This document shows, one piece after another, positions 26,738 through 35,248 of a stretch of 35,248 nucleotides of DNA (the stretch's first letter is position 1; every line of letters starts with the position of its first letter). Where the stretch lies: positions 1 through 35,248 of the forward strand of contig CANKAT010000027.1 in assembly GCA_947479815.1 (NCBI GenBank). Reading direction: 5' to 3'. The DNA is from Sphingobacteriaceae bacterium. GTDB taxonomy: Bacteria; Bacteroidota; Bacteroidia; Sphingobacteriales; Sphingobacteriaceae. The notes beneath the pieces were generated by a model that had not been told where the DNA came from, ran no database searches, and saw only the letters and a list, made by a program, of their open reading frames with translations. Both the position numbers and the translations under genes were made by a program.

Positions 26738-28450
26738 TTAATGAGAATCTCTTGGTACCTCGCTGCCAGATCCTCCCTTTAGGAAGTGGAAATCTGCGCC
26801 TAAATGAGCCTGTTCAACATTATTGATGTAAAGTCCGGTATACCCTCGGTCAACTAAGTTTTTAGGTTTGATCCATTTCTCTTTTCTCGCATTTAATTCT
26901 GCATCACTGAGATCAACATTCAGGCTTCTTGCCTCTAAATCAAGTGTAATAATGTCGCCTGTTTCCAGAACACTAAAGTTTCCTCCAAGAGTTGCTTCGG
27001 GCGATACGTGTAAAACCACTGTTCCGAAGCCTGTTCCGCTCATCCTACCATCAGATATTCTAATCATATCTTTAACCCCTTTTTCAATTAGTTTCAAGGG
27101 TAAGTTCATATTTCCAACTTCAGGCATCCCTGGATATCCTTTTGGGCCTACATTCTTCAATACCAGAACACTGGTTTCATCTACTGGCAAGTCAGGGTCA
27201 TCGATCCGGGCTTTGAAGTCTTCAATGTTTTCAAATACTACGGCTTTGCCGCTGTGTTTGAATAAATGTGGACTAGCAGCAGATGGTTTTATAACCGCGC
27301 CATTCTCGCAAATATTGCCTTGAAGTACTGCTAGAGCAGTTGCGTTGTTAAATGGCTTATCAAGACTTGCAATAACATCTTGGTTAAAGCAACGTGCATT
27401 TTTGTAATTTTCAGAGATCGTTTTGCCATTTACGGTAATACACTCTTTGTTTAGGAAAGTATCCAGCTCCTTTAAAAGGGCTGGAAGTCCGCCGGCATAG
27501 TACAGATCTTCCATGAAAAACTTCCCTGAAGGCTGCAGATTTGCCAGAAGTGGAATAGGAGCGGATATTGGGTCGAACTCTTGCAGTTCGAGAGGCACTC
27601 CAATCCTTCCTGCAATGGCGGTTAGGTGGATCACAAAATTGGTGGATCCCCCTATTGCTGCATTTACTTTGATCGCATTTTCAAATGCTTTTTTAGTCAA
27701 AATATCAGATGGCTTAAGGTCTTCTTTTACCATGTTCACTATTCTCCGGCCTGATAACTGTGCCAACACCTTGCGGTTTGAATCTGCGGCAGGAATTGCA
27801 GCATTCCCAGGTAGGGTAAGGCCGAGCGATTCTACCATACAAGCCATTGAAGATGCAGTACCCATAACAGCGCAATGACCGCGGCTTCGGCATAAACCGG
27901 CCTCAGCTTCATTTAATTCATCTTGGGTCATTAAGCCTGCCCTAAGATCAGTTGTGAAGCGCCAAACGTCGGTTGTACCTATGTCATTGCCCTGATATTT
28001 TCCGGTAAGCATTGGTCCGCCAGATACAACAATAGTCGGAATATCTACACTGCAAGCCCCCATAACTAGGGCAGGGGTAGTTTTATCACAACCGCACAGT
28101 AATACCACTCCATCTAATGGATTTGCTCTAATCGACTCCTCTACGTCCATGCTGACTAGGTTTCTGAATAACATGGCAGTAGGTTTGATTAGGGTTTCAC
28201 CTAAAGACATTACAGGAAATTCAACCGGAAAACCACCGGCTTCCAGAATGCCCCTTCTAACTGATTCAGCTAGTTCACGGAAATGTGCATTACATGGAGT
28301 AAGTTCTGACCAGGTATTGCAAATGCCAATCACTGGCTTACCCTCAAATTCATCAGCAGGAATACCCTGATTTTTCATCCATGCACGGTATATAAAGCCA
28401 TCTTTGCCTGTCTTCCCAAACCATTGTCGGCTGCGTAATTTTTTATCCAT
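26738..28450 (-). CDS. IlvD/Edd-family sugar-acid dehydratase (arabinonate/xylonate dehydratase-like)
   Basis: From the ATG at 28450 (the upstream extension is unsupported) the protein has 570 residues. It starts KLRSRQWFGKTGKDG and ends HFLKGGSGSEVPRDSH, which is the pattern I remember for L-arabinonate dehydratase and related pentonate/hexonate dehydratases, not dihydroxy-acid dehydratase IlvD. The likely [2Fe-2S] ligands are C53 (NTWSELTPCNAH), C121 (LLCGCDKTTP) and C193 (SRGHCAVMG). The enzyme dehydrates an aldonic acid to a 2-keto-3-deoxy acid. Together with the adjacent SDR and SMP-30 genes it suggests a non-phosphorylative sugar route. No aldolase or keto-acid dehydrogenase for the next step is in the window. 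Confidence 0.93.
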   Translation of the reverse strand: MDKKLRSRQWFGKTGKDGFIYRAWMKNQGIPADEFEGKPVIGICNTWSELTPCNAHFRELAESVRRGILEAGGFPVEFPVMSLGETLIKPTAMLFRNLVSMDVEESIRANPLDGVVLLCGCDKTTPALVMGACSVDIPTIVVSGGPMLTGKYQGNDIGTTDVWRFTTDLRAGLMTQDELNEAEAGLCRSRGHCAVMGTASSMACMVESLGLTLPGNAAIPAADSNRKVLAQLSGRRIVNMVKEDLKPSDILTKKAFENAIKVNAAIGGSTNFVIHLTAIAGRIGVPLELQEFDPISAPIPLLANLQPSGKFFMEDLYYAGGLPALLKELDTFLNKECITVNGKTISENYKNARCFNQDVIASLDKPFNNATALAVLQGNICENGAVIKPSAASPHLFKHSGKAVVFENIEDFKARIDDPDLPVDETSVLVLKNVGPKGYPGMPEVGNMNLPLKLIEKGVKDMIRISDGRMSGTGFGTVVLHVSPEATLGGNFSVLETGDIITLDLEARSLNVDLSDAELNARKEKWIKPKNLVDRGYTGLYINNVEQAHLGADFHFLKGGSGSEVPRDSH

Positions 28451-28522
28451 TTCTATTAATATTTGTGCCTTAGCGTTGCAAGTTAGAAAAAACAATAAAT
28501 TTTAGATCCGATTAAAACAAAC

Positions 28523-29368
28523 TTAGTCTTTCTTGCCTTTAATATATTTTGCTACAGTACCCACAGGTGCAAGCCAGATTCCATTTGCCGGGTTTTGAGC
28601 ATATTCAATCAGCTTTTTCAGCATGCTTAGTCTGGTGGTTTGATTTCCGGATGCACCCATTTCATGGCCGGCAAGAACTAACCAGGCGCCGCTTTTTTTT
28701 GCATTTTCGATCAGTGGTAAAATTTGGTCAAAATCTTTACCATCCATTTCCATCCCTGTTAACTGGGCAAGATCACAGAATTGAGGTGCATTTGGACCTT
28801 CGTCTAGCCAGCCTCTGCCACTCAGAAATAGCTTGGATACAACAGGAACGTAGCTTTTTGTATTTTTTCCTCTGCCGATATAGGTTTGCCCGCAAGGATA
28901 AGCAAACACCTCAGCCTCAACTCCAAGTAATTCCTTTATGGCCTTATTGGTCAGAATTAATTCATTCTGCATTTGTTTCAGTGTATAATTTTCAATAGCC
29001 TTTTGTCTCGACCATGGGAAATTACCGGTACAGGGATGGTTGAAAGAATGATTCCCTATCTCATGACCACTGGCAACCGCTTTCTTCCAGCCTCCTAGTC
29101 TTTGCTTAACAGAATTTGGAACCACATAGAACGTGGCTTTAACTCCATATTGATCGAGCAGTGCTGTTCCTGCATCCACCTGACTTGCCCGGGCATCATC
29201 AAAACTTAAACTGATGGCTATTTGCTTTCCCTCAGGCCAGGTAAATGTTGATTCAGCTTGTTGAGCAAATAGCATTTCACTAGAAAGAAAAATAGATAAT
29301 ACAATTAGAAATAATTGCTTATATGAACAAATTATAGTTCTTTTTAAGATTGTCGGGAATGATTTCAT
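28523..29368 (-). CDS. Exported polysaccharide deacetylase (CE4/NodB-type)
   Basis: The 281-residue protein has a signal peptide (to about residue 35, LFAQ) and a NodB homology domain. Motif 1 is SLSFDDAR (D57, D58), motif 2 is HSFNH (H107, H111), motif 3 is FAYPCGQTY (about 155-163), and a late histidine sits in VLAGHE (H235). These are the metal ligands and catalytic residues of the family, so it should be an active deacetylase of an acetylated glycan or amino sugar in the periplasm or at the surface. It lies between the sugar-isomerase-like gene (47-bp gap) and the dehydratase gene (72-bp gap) in the minus-strand cluster. Confidence 0.92.
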   Translation of the reverse strand: MKSFPTILKRTIICSYKQLFLIVLSIFLSSEMLFAQQAESTFTWPEGKQIAISLSFDDARASQVDAGTALLDQYGVKATFYVVPNSVKQRLGGWKKAVASGHEIGNHSFNHPCTGNFPWSRQKAIENYTLKQMQNELILTNKAIKELLGVEAEVFAYPCGQTYIGRGKNTKSYVPVVSKLFLSGRGWLDEGPNAPQFCDLAQLTGMEMDGKDFDQILPLIENAKKSGAWLVLAGHEMGASGNQTTRLSMLKKLIEYAQNPANGIWLAPVGTVAKYIKGKKD

Positions 29369-29415
29369 ATGTTGTTCAGATTGATTTCTTTTAATTATTT
29401 TGATTTCTTAGCTAT

Positions 29416-30270
29416 CTAATTGACTTTATTATATAATTCCTCGAAATATTTCTTTCCCGCAATCACTTCAGCCAGATTATTTTCCATTTTGTGCTCACAT
29501 TCAACATGAATCACACCCTTAAAACGCTGACGTTTTAGTTCATTTATAATAGCGGGAAATTTAATTACACCTTTGCCTATAATTACATCATTTGCATCCG
29601 GGTTGTCAGATTGATGAATGTCTTTAAGATGGACTCCAAGTATTTTCCCTTCCAGTTTTTTTAGACATTCTGCAGGATTTAAACCGCTTCTTTCCCAATG
29701 TCCCAGATCCGCACATACACCAAAATTGGGATGGTTTTTTAAAGCTGCAAGTACTGAATCTGGATGCCAGTACATACTTTTACCTTTTGCATGTTCGTGA
29801 ATCGCAATTTTTATTTTATATAAACCTGCTAGGCTGTCGAGCATGTCCCATGATTTCTTTTCAGGTTCACATACCAGGTGTTGCATATTCATTTCTTTAG
29901 CCAGCTCAAAATAATGCTTCCAATCGGCTTCATTTTTAGCACCACTAACATACATGGATTGCATTTTGAGATTTTTTTTATTGAGCATTTCCTTCATTTT
30001 GCGGATGTCATTTTTTGTTGTCGAAGCCATCGTTTTGCCATTGAAGTCGTTCCCTAGATTATGGAATGAAAAACCTTCTACATAATTTACTCCGGCAATT
30101 GCTGCCTTATCAAGGGCATCAGCGAATGAAAAGCGGTTGAAAGAATACAAGGCTACTCCCATATTCCATTTTGCATTTTGAACCTCCGATTTCTTTGAAC
30201 TTTCCGCAAATCCAATGCATAATACAGAGAGAAAGCATAAATACCAGAGGTTATTTTTTAAGATTTGCAT
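29416..30270 (-). CDS. Exported sugar isomerase/epimerase-like TIM barrel
   Basis: The 284-residue protein belongs to the xylose-isomerase-like TIM-barrel family (AP_endonuc_2 type). Probable metal ligands are E135 (VCEPEKK), H158/H160 (AIHEHAKG), D188 and H191 (CADLGHW), H214 (VHLKDI) and E257 (HVECEH). Unlike the cytoplasmic enzymes it has a hydrophobic leader (8-22), so it is probably exported. Periplasmic members of this family occur near keto-sugar-processing genes in Bacteroidota and Planctomycetes. The substrate is not known. It follows the first ceramidase-fold gene by 26 bp. Confidence 0.88.
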   Translation of the reverse strand: MQILKNNLWYLCFLSVLCIGFAESSKKSEVQNAKWNMGVALYSFNRFSFADALDKAAIAGVNYVEGFSFHNLGNDFNGKTMASTTKNDIRKMKEMLNKKNLKMQSMYVSGAKNEADWKHYFELAKEMNMQHLVCEPEKKSWDMLDSLAGLYKIKIAIHEHAKGKSMYWHPDSVLAALKNHPNFGVCADLGHWERSGLNPAECLKKLEGKILGVHLKDIHQSDNPDANDVIIGKGVIKFPAIINELKRQRFKGVIHVECEHKMENNLAEVIAGKKYFEELYNKVN

Positions 30271-30296
30271 TTTCTATTGATTTTTAAGATAAGTGT

Positions 30297-32069
30297 TTAT
30301 TTCTTTTGAACCAGACTTAGTTTAATTTCTCGAAGGTCTAACATTCCAGCTTCTACAGAAGTCTTGTTTGATTTGAAAATAATTTTCTGTTTGCCCGGTT
30401 TAAGTTTGATTGTTCCTATATTTTTTGTCTTGAAAATTTCCCAGGAACCGCTGCGGTCAATAGTTCCAATCAGTTTTTGTTTACCAGCTTCGAGCAGAAA
30501 CTCATTTCCGGCTGTTTTATCAGAAACTGACCACACCAGTTCGGCATTGTATTCACCTTCAAAATCAACTTCAACATCCCACTCAACCCTGTCTAAATTC
30601 GTAAACCATCCAAAAGCCCACCACTCAGGCATATATTTAATTTTCGGTCCAATTCCCTTTCCATGTCGGGCAGTTAGTCTGAGCATGCCATCGGTTTCTG
30701 TTTTCACGATTGTGGGTCTGTTTGCTGATTGTGGCTGGAAGGAGGGTGTGCTCTTCATTTCTCCCTCCAGATATCCCAGGACAGCTTCTTTTAAATGTTT
30801 TTCCACGACAGGAGTATAGGGTGAAACGGTTTCGATTTCATATCCTCCATGCTTCCATTCTTTTTCTGTGGGAAGATATCCAAGCCATCCATTTGTATAT
30901 CCATAGAAAAATGTAAATGGAAACGGAGAGCGATCCCGAATCTCGTTTGAGATCTCACAAAATAATTCAACCGGCAAACTCCATATAGCCACATCTTCAT
31001 TAATCTTAAGGAACCTTGCTGGCAGCAGCACCTGATGGTCTCCATTCGCTGAGGTCTGGCTATATCTCGACAAATCCTTAGGCCAGCTTAAATTGGGTTT
31101 TCTCGGGGTTTCTATGATTAGGGATCCTGTAAATAACTTAATATCAGACCTGCTGGATACAATTTCTTTATTAGCCGATAGAATCTTGTCTCCTAAGAGC
31201 ACCTTGAATTGACTTAGATGTCCTGCCTGGGGATTTGGATAGACACTGTAAATAGGAGCCAGATTACCTGCTGCACCATTGATGAATAAAAGAGGAACAC
31301 CTAGTTTTTGTTCTACATATTCAGATACGATTCCGGGAGCATCCCCACTAATCTCAGTTTGAGCAGGGCCAAGCACTGTTCCATGGATCGCATAATTTGC
31401 AATCAGTGCAAGCGGACTTCCATCTTCTTTATCGAGACGTATTAAACCAATTTTGCGGTCAACAGCGCCTTCCGGATTTAATCCAAGAGATGATTTCCCA
31501 TCTACATCTATTGCCCGCCGATTAATATTTGCTTGCGAAAAACCCCAGCCAACACCCAGTTTAGCTTTAGCCAGTTTGCTTCGGGCTTCTATAATTCCTT
31601 TTATCAGGGAGCGTTCCACCAGAGAGGTATATGCTGTATCTACATCATGCTTATAACGATCACCCATAAATACTTCGGGTAAGCCCGGAACTCCAACCTC
31701 AGGAGCGGAGTGGGTGTGTGTTAATGTCCACCAAAAATTTTCGGAATCAATACCCAGATCTTTCTGAAGAATAGCTGCAACATGGTCATATTCGGAAGGA
31801 GACATGACACAAATGTCTGTTGACACCAAAAAGAATTGCTTCTCGCCATCATCCATTGCCACGATCCGATGGTAAATACGGTCATGAATCCCAGTTGATT
31901 TTCTTGCTGCATAACCCAATAACATTTTCGGTTCATCGGGTGTTATATCCATTTTAACCACAGAGGCCCTGAATCTTTTTGATTGAATTGCATTTTGTTG
32001 GGCATAAATTAATTGTACCGAAGAAAGCAGTAAAATCAGGAAAATAAAATTTAATTTATTGTTGATCAT
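30297..32069 (-). CDS. Neutral-ceramidase-fold exported protein, copy 1
   Basis: The 590-residue protein has a signal peptide (1-23, IYAQ) and a neutral/alkaline ceramidase N-terminal domain. Signature elements are ASVVKMDITPDEPKMLLGY (about 35-53), the zinc site THTHSAPE (H118, H120), IHGTVLGP (H229) and GDAPG. A distinct C-terminal beta-rich part follows (about 480-590: GEYNAELVWSVSDKTAGNEF, TIDRSGSWEIF, LKPGKQKIIFKS), which looks like a carbohydrate-binding or beta-sandwich module. At the position corresponding to the catalytic serine of true ceramidases (G-N/D-L/V-S-P) I read GNLAP (268-272). It has a tandem paralogue upstream at 32183-33625. Ceramidase activity is therefore doubtful. Confidence 0.88.
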   Translation of the reverse strand: MINNKLNFIFLILLLSSVQLIYAQQNAIQSKRFRASVVKMDITPDEPKMLLGYAARKSTGIHDRIYHRIVAMDDGEKQFFLVSTDICVMSPSEYDHVAAILQKDLGIDSENFWWTLTHTHSAPEVGVPGLPEVFMGDRYKHDVDTAYTSLVERSLIKGIIEARSKLAKAKLGVGWGFSQANINRRAIDVDGKSSLGLNPEGAVDRKIGLIRLDKEDGSPLALIANYAIHGTVLGPAQTEISGDAPGIVSEYVEQKLGVPLLFINGAAGNLAPIYSVYPNPQAGHLSQFKVLLGDKILSANKEIVSSRSDIKLFTGSLIIETPRKPNLSWPKDLSRYSQTSANGDHQVLLPARFLKINEDVAIWSLPVELFCEISNEIRDRSPFPFTFFYGYTNGWLGYLPTEKEWKHGGYEIETVSPYTPVVEKHLKEAVLGYLEGEMKSTPSFQPQSANRPTIVKTETDGMLRLTARHGKGIGPKIKYMPEWWAFGWFTNLDRVEWDVEVDFEGEYNAELVWSVSDKTAGNEFLLEAGKQKLIGTIDRSGSWEIFKTKNIGTIKLKPGKQKIIFKSNKTSVEAGMLDLREIKLSLVQKK

Positions 32070-32182
32070 GAATATTTATTTTGATTAAAAACACAGTATA
32101 ATAGATTCATTTATGCTTAATTTTTGCATTATTTTAATAATACTAGGGTTAATCAGGATTTTCAGGATATTGAACTATTTAT

Positions 32183-33625
32183 TTATTTTTTGATAATCGG
32201 CTTATATGATAATGGCAACAAATCATGAACGCTTTTAACAATCAGATCCTCAATAATCTCCTGGAAACGTCCTGGTTGATTATAAGAGTACATGGAAGAT
32301 TCGACTTCGTAGCCACCTTCTCTGATAACTCTTTTGGATGCGATATAACATGGGACATCATTAGAATAAGCACTTACCCATAAACGTCCTGGAGCTAATT
32401 CCTTTTTAAGTCTTAGGGAGTAGTCTACTACTACTTCACCAGCTAGAAAAACCATTGCCAAATCATTGCCAAATGTCCAAGTAGTAATAGGGTAGTTAAG
32501 ACTTTTTGGAATAGATTCTCCGCGGGCTATTTTATCAAGAGTAAGTTTTGCAAAATAGGCTTTTGCTCCTTTTTCATTGGTTTGTTCTACAAATTCCTGG
32601 ACAGTTGGAATGTGTTCAAAAGGAAGCTGGATTACCTTAGTGCGGCTCATTGGAGCGGAGCTTATTGGCTTTAGCTTAGATGCCAGAAGTTTTTGTACTT
32701 CGTCAGCAACCTCTCTGCCATGTTGAGCAGCATAATCAAGTTGGAGATTGGTAACCCGCGGTTCAGGATTAGCATCAGCTCCGCAACCTAAAGAAACCAT
32801 GGCGATAGCGCCAGGGTTTTTTTCCTCAATAAATTTTTGTGCTTCTCCAATCCAATCGCCATGAATTTTATTAATATCAGGACCTAATGTTGTACCATGA
32901 CAGGCGTATGAAACCATCACTGCTCTAAGTTTTCCGTCCAGGTCTGTAATGCTTAATAATGGGAGAGCGTGATCAACCGGTCCTTCAGGGACGGGTGTCA
33001 TCCCCACTGATTTTCCATTTACAATCTTGCGGCGGTTCATTGCGAACCCCACTTTTCCTTGACCCCATGCTACTTTGGCTGGTTTTCGTGCATTTAATGC
33101 CTCTATACTTACTTGCTCTAGCTTTTTAGTTAGTGTTTCTAAATAGTTATCAATTCTTCCTATTTCTTCTGGTGGTAATTGCCTTGCAAAGTGATTTAAC
33201 AGATTGCCGATCTCAGGACCGGTATGAGTATGAGAAGCACTAATAACAAAGCGTGAAGGATCAATCCCTATTTTACCGGAAAGGCGCCTTGCAACTTCTT
33301 TTGTCATGTAGTATTGTATACCTATCAGGTCTACCGTAATAAGAATAGATGGACCTTCACTATCACTTCCAAAAGCAATTGCTTTGGCTTTAAGTGGTAG
33401 AATAACCCCCTCAGATTCTGACTTACGTCCACCATAACCTGCTAGTAGGATTGGCCCATCTGGTGTTATATCTATTGCAGAAATACCCACAAGCATACTT
33501 CCTTTTGGCGATTTTGATTTGGAAGATGTGTTTGATTGTGCAGCTACTTTCTGTGAAGAAAAAATACTATTCAAAACCATTAAGATTAAAAAAATAGTAG
33601 GTATTAATTTTTGCCTTATCTGCAT
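32183..33625 (-). CDS. Neutral-ceramidase-fold exported protein, copy 2
   Basis: The 480-residue protein has a signal peptide (1-30, AAQ) and the same fold as its downstream neighbour, without the extra C-terminal module. Key elements are VGISAIDITPDGPILLAGYGGR, the zinc site SHTHTGPE (H132, H134), CHGTTLGP (H243) and FLAGEVVVDYS. The nucleophile loop reads GCGADANPEPR (281-290), with Asn where active ceramidases have Ser. From memory, the GCGADxNPxPR form is common in exported relatives from planctomycetes and Bacteroidota that are annotated only by fold. It lies 42 bp after the cytochrome gene and 113 bp before copy 1. Confidence 0.88.
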   Translation of the reverse strand: MQIRQKLIPTIFLILMVLNSIFSSQKVAAQSNTSSKSKSPKGSMLVGISAIDITPDGPILLAGYGGRKSESEGVILPLKAKAIAFGSDSEGPSILITVDLIGIQYYMTKEVARRLSGKIGIDPSRFVISASHTHTGPEIGNLLNHFARQLPPEEIGRIDNYLETLTKKLEQVSIEALNARKPAKVAWGQGKVGFAMNRRKIVNGKSVGMTPVPEGPVDHALPLLSITDLDGKLRAVMVSYACHGTTLGPDINKIHGDWIGEAQKFIEEKNPGAIAMVSLGCGADANPEPRVTNLQLDYAAQHGREVADEVQKLLASKLKPISSAPMSRTKVIQLPFEHIPTVQEFVEQTNEKGAKAYFAKLTLDKIARGESIPKSLNYPITTWTFGNDLAMVFLAGEVVVDYSLRLKKELAPGRLWVSAYSNDVPCYIASKRVIREGGYEVESSMYSYNQPGRFQEIIEDLIVKSVHDLLPLSYKPIIKK

Positions 33626-33667
33626 GTCTGTTGGTGTTTAAAAGAGGAACAAAGTTTAATATCAGTT

Positions 33668-35248
33668 TTAATTTTTCCGTAAAAAAGCCAGTAGATCTGC
33701 CATTTCCTGCTTATTGATCTTCTTTTCAAATCCTGATGGCATTGCTGATGCATTGAGACTTTTTATTGACTTTATATCTTGACGGTTGATGGTTTTATCA
33801 AGCTTCCCATTATTTCTAAGAGTTAATGCAGTAGAAGTTTCGCTTGATATGATTCCCTGAGCGAGTTCGCCATTTTTCAATTCTACTTCCCATAAATCAT
33901 AACCACTTGAAATGGAGAGATTTGGATCAAGAATGTTAGCCATAATGTCTTCTCGTGTCCAGTTATGAACAGTACCCATATCTGGGCCGAATTCTACACC
34001 TATTTTCCCCCTTACTTGATGGCAAATAGCACAATTCTGAATAAAGACCGCATTCCCATTTGTAACATTTCCTTGGATTTCCAATGCTTTTTTAAACTCT
34101 TTATTTACTTTTTTACCATCTTCATCATCTTTGGTAAATAGCTTTCTGGCTCTATTGCGCAGATTTTCATCCGTATTTTGCATAAGCCCAACACTTCTTC
34201 CAAAACTTACACTACTGGCTTGAATTTTATTTGTTTCAATAGCAGTTAATAGTAGCTCAATTCGATCCTGCTTATCTTTACCTAGAAATGTGCCAATTGC
34301 TGCCTCCCTTATTTCGGGAGTTAGTACTGGCCATTGTTTGATAACATACTCACTAAGGGTAGTAGTTGGAATTTTGTTTAAAATTTTTAATGCTGCTAAT
34401 TGTATTATTGGTTGCTCTTGTGGAACTATTAATTGTTTCAATACCGTTGAATGTGGGCTTGGATCAGTTAAAGCAATGAAATTTATAGATTCAGTTCTGC
34501 TTTTATCTGATAAGCTACGATTGGTAGCAATTTTTAAAACGCTTTGAATGGATTTATTTTTGAGTGATTCATCTTTTAACCCAATTACTCTTAGCATTTC
34601 TAGTGCAGCTTGCCTGACTTCTAGGGTTGGATGGTTGAAAAATGTACTTACCAATAAACTTTGATCTCTATCAAATAAAGAAATAGATTCTGGCAATTTC
34701 GACTTTCTGGAATCAAGTCCAAGTGCAAGTCCATCTAGCATAGGTCCTTGCCATGCATTCTGTTTATTTACAACTAATGAAGTTGATTGTTTGATCAGTT
34801 TATCAATATCTACTTGACTCCCACTAGTACCAACCATTCTTGTTAATTTTTGAACCAAAGAAGCATATTCAGGAACATCAGTACGATAATTCTTTAAAAC
34901 AACTTTCAATAAGGGGGCTATTTGGGATGGGGGAGCAGATAAAGCAGCAATTTGTACCCACTTATCTGTTACATCTTTGAATAAAATTTCATTTCTAACA
35001 CGGGCTGCCTCACTGCTATTTAGGTATCCTAGTGTTAATAATAATTGAAATCTCACTTTTGCATCACTATCTTTTTGAAGGCTAAGAAGTACTTTAGCTA
35101 ATTCAGGTGATTTTGATAAATGTAATTCAGCAAGTTTGATAGCGTTTGTGCGTACCCCTGCAATTTCATCTTTTAGTGCAATTTGTATTAGCTGGGAGGA
35201 AAGCTCTCCCAAACCTTCTAATGTCCATAAGGCATGAAGACGCCCTAA
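33668..35248 (-). CDS. HEAT-repeat c-type cytochrome (PVC-type heme-binding protein), 5' end outside window
   Basis: The frame is open to the window edge, so the N-terminus is missing; 526 codons are visible. The first visible residues (LGRLHALWTLEGLG) are the family's usual stretch leading into the repeats. About 370 residues of HEAT-like helical repeats are followed by a c-type heme site, CAICH (encoded at 34033-34019), with EFGPDMG and a C-terminal segment ending MADLLAFLRKN. This is the C-terminal layout of the putative membrane-bound dehydrogenase or heme-binding proteins named after planctomycetes. The missing N-terminal part is usually a propeller-type domain. It could pass electrons from sugar or glycoside oxidation in the periplasm. 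It is the first gene of the visible cluster. Confidence 0.88.
   Translation of the reverse strand, partial: LGRLHALWTLEGLGELSSQLIQIALKDEIAGVRTNAIKLAELHLSKSPELAKVLLSLQKDSDAKVRFQLLLTLGYLNSSEAARVRNEILFKDVTDKWVQIAALSAPPSQIAPLLKVVLKNYRTDVPEYASLVQKLTRMVGTSGSQVDIDKLIKQSTSLVVNKQNAWQGPMLDGLALGLDSRKSKLPESISLFDRDQSLLVSTFFNHPTLEVRQAALEMLRVIGLKDESLKNKSIQSVLKIATNRSLSDKSRTESINFIALTDPSPHSTVLKQLIVPQEQPIIQLAALKILNKIPTTTLSEYVIKQWPVLTPEIREAAIGTFLGKDKQDRIELLLTAIETNKIQASSVSFGRSVGLMQNTDENLRNRARKLFTKDDEDGKKVNKEFKKALEIQGNVTNGNAVFIQNCAICHQVRGKIGVEFGPDMGTVHNWTREDIMANILDPNLSISSGYDLWEVELKNGELAQGIISSETSTALTLRNNGKLDKTINRQDIKSIKSLNASAMPSGFEKKINKQEMADLLAFLRKN

Noticed and set aside
26868-27323. 151-codon plus-strand frame within the dehydratase gene
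   Set aside because: It is antisense to the conserved C-terminal half of the dehydratase and shows no protein-like motif.
28549-28998. 149-codon plus-strand frame within the deacetylase gene
   Set aside because: It is antisense to a gene with all NodB motifs intact; there is no promoter or plausible product.

Overview
The window looks like a chromosomal segment from a member of the Bacteroidota, probably a Sphingobacteriales/Chitinophagales-type environmental bacterium. The evidence is low GC, Bacteroidota-style signal peptides (many ending in F/Y-x-Q), a type IX secretion 'Plug' protein, TAnnTTTG (-7 type) promoter boxes close to start codons, and long intergenic arrays of short degenerate words such as aagttgtaagtaat. 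No phage, insertion sequence, integrase or CRISPR array was seen.

Layout. 1-4356 (minus) is the N-terminal part of a giant exported protein with two beta-helices, several FN3-like repeats, a PKD-like module and a PQQ-like propeller that runs off the left edge. 4593-4887 looks like a decayed gene. 4913-15554 is mostly housekeeping: an EVE-domain protein, a word-repeat array, an acyl-CoA thioesterase, the T9SS Plug protein, an ABC-F ATPase, an ICMT/LmtA-like membrane methyltransferase, pyrD, a tRNA-Cys plus 60-residue basic protein unit, a SpoU methyltransferase, and a divergently transcribed TamA/BamA-like outer-membrane lipoprotein. 15564-20440 holds exported accessory proteins: a small membrane protein, a TraB/Tiki-like protein, a CBM9-like protein, a frameshifted EEP-fold lipoprotein and a tandem DUF1080 protein. 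20792-24682 is housekeeping again: ppc, a bidirectional terminator, tRNA-Arg(CCG) and ychF. A second word-repeat array separates ychF from its likely promoter.

25042-35248 is one co-directional minus-strand cluster with short gaps. In transcription order it contains a HEAT-repeat/c-type cytochrome protein (5' end outside the window), two tandem neutral-ceramidase-fold exported proteins, an exported sugar isomerase/epimerase-like TIM barrel, a polysaccharide deacetylase, an IlvD/Edd-type sugar-acid dehydratase, an SDR oxidoreductase and an SMP-30-type lactonase. The last three make a plausible cytoplasmic oxidative sugar route (sugar to lactone to aldonate to 2-keto-3-deoxy acid). The first five look like an extracytoplasmic module acting on an unknown glycan, glycoside or glycolipid. 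Both ceramidase-fold proteins appear to lack the family's nucleophilic serine, so ceramide is unlikely to be the substrate. I consider this cluster the best candidate for an undescribed system, though its substrate cannot be read from sequence.

All functional names come from motif and family recognition by eye. No database search was run.
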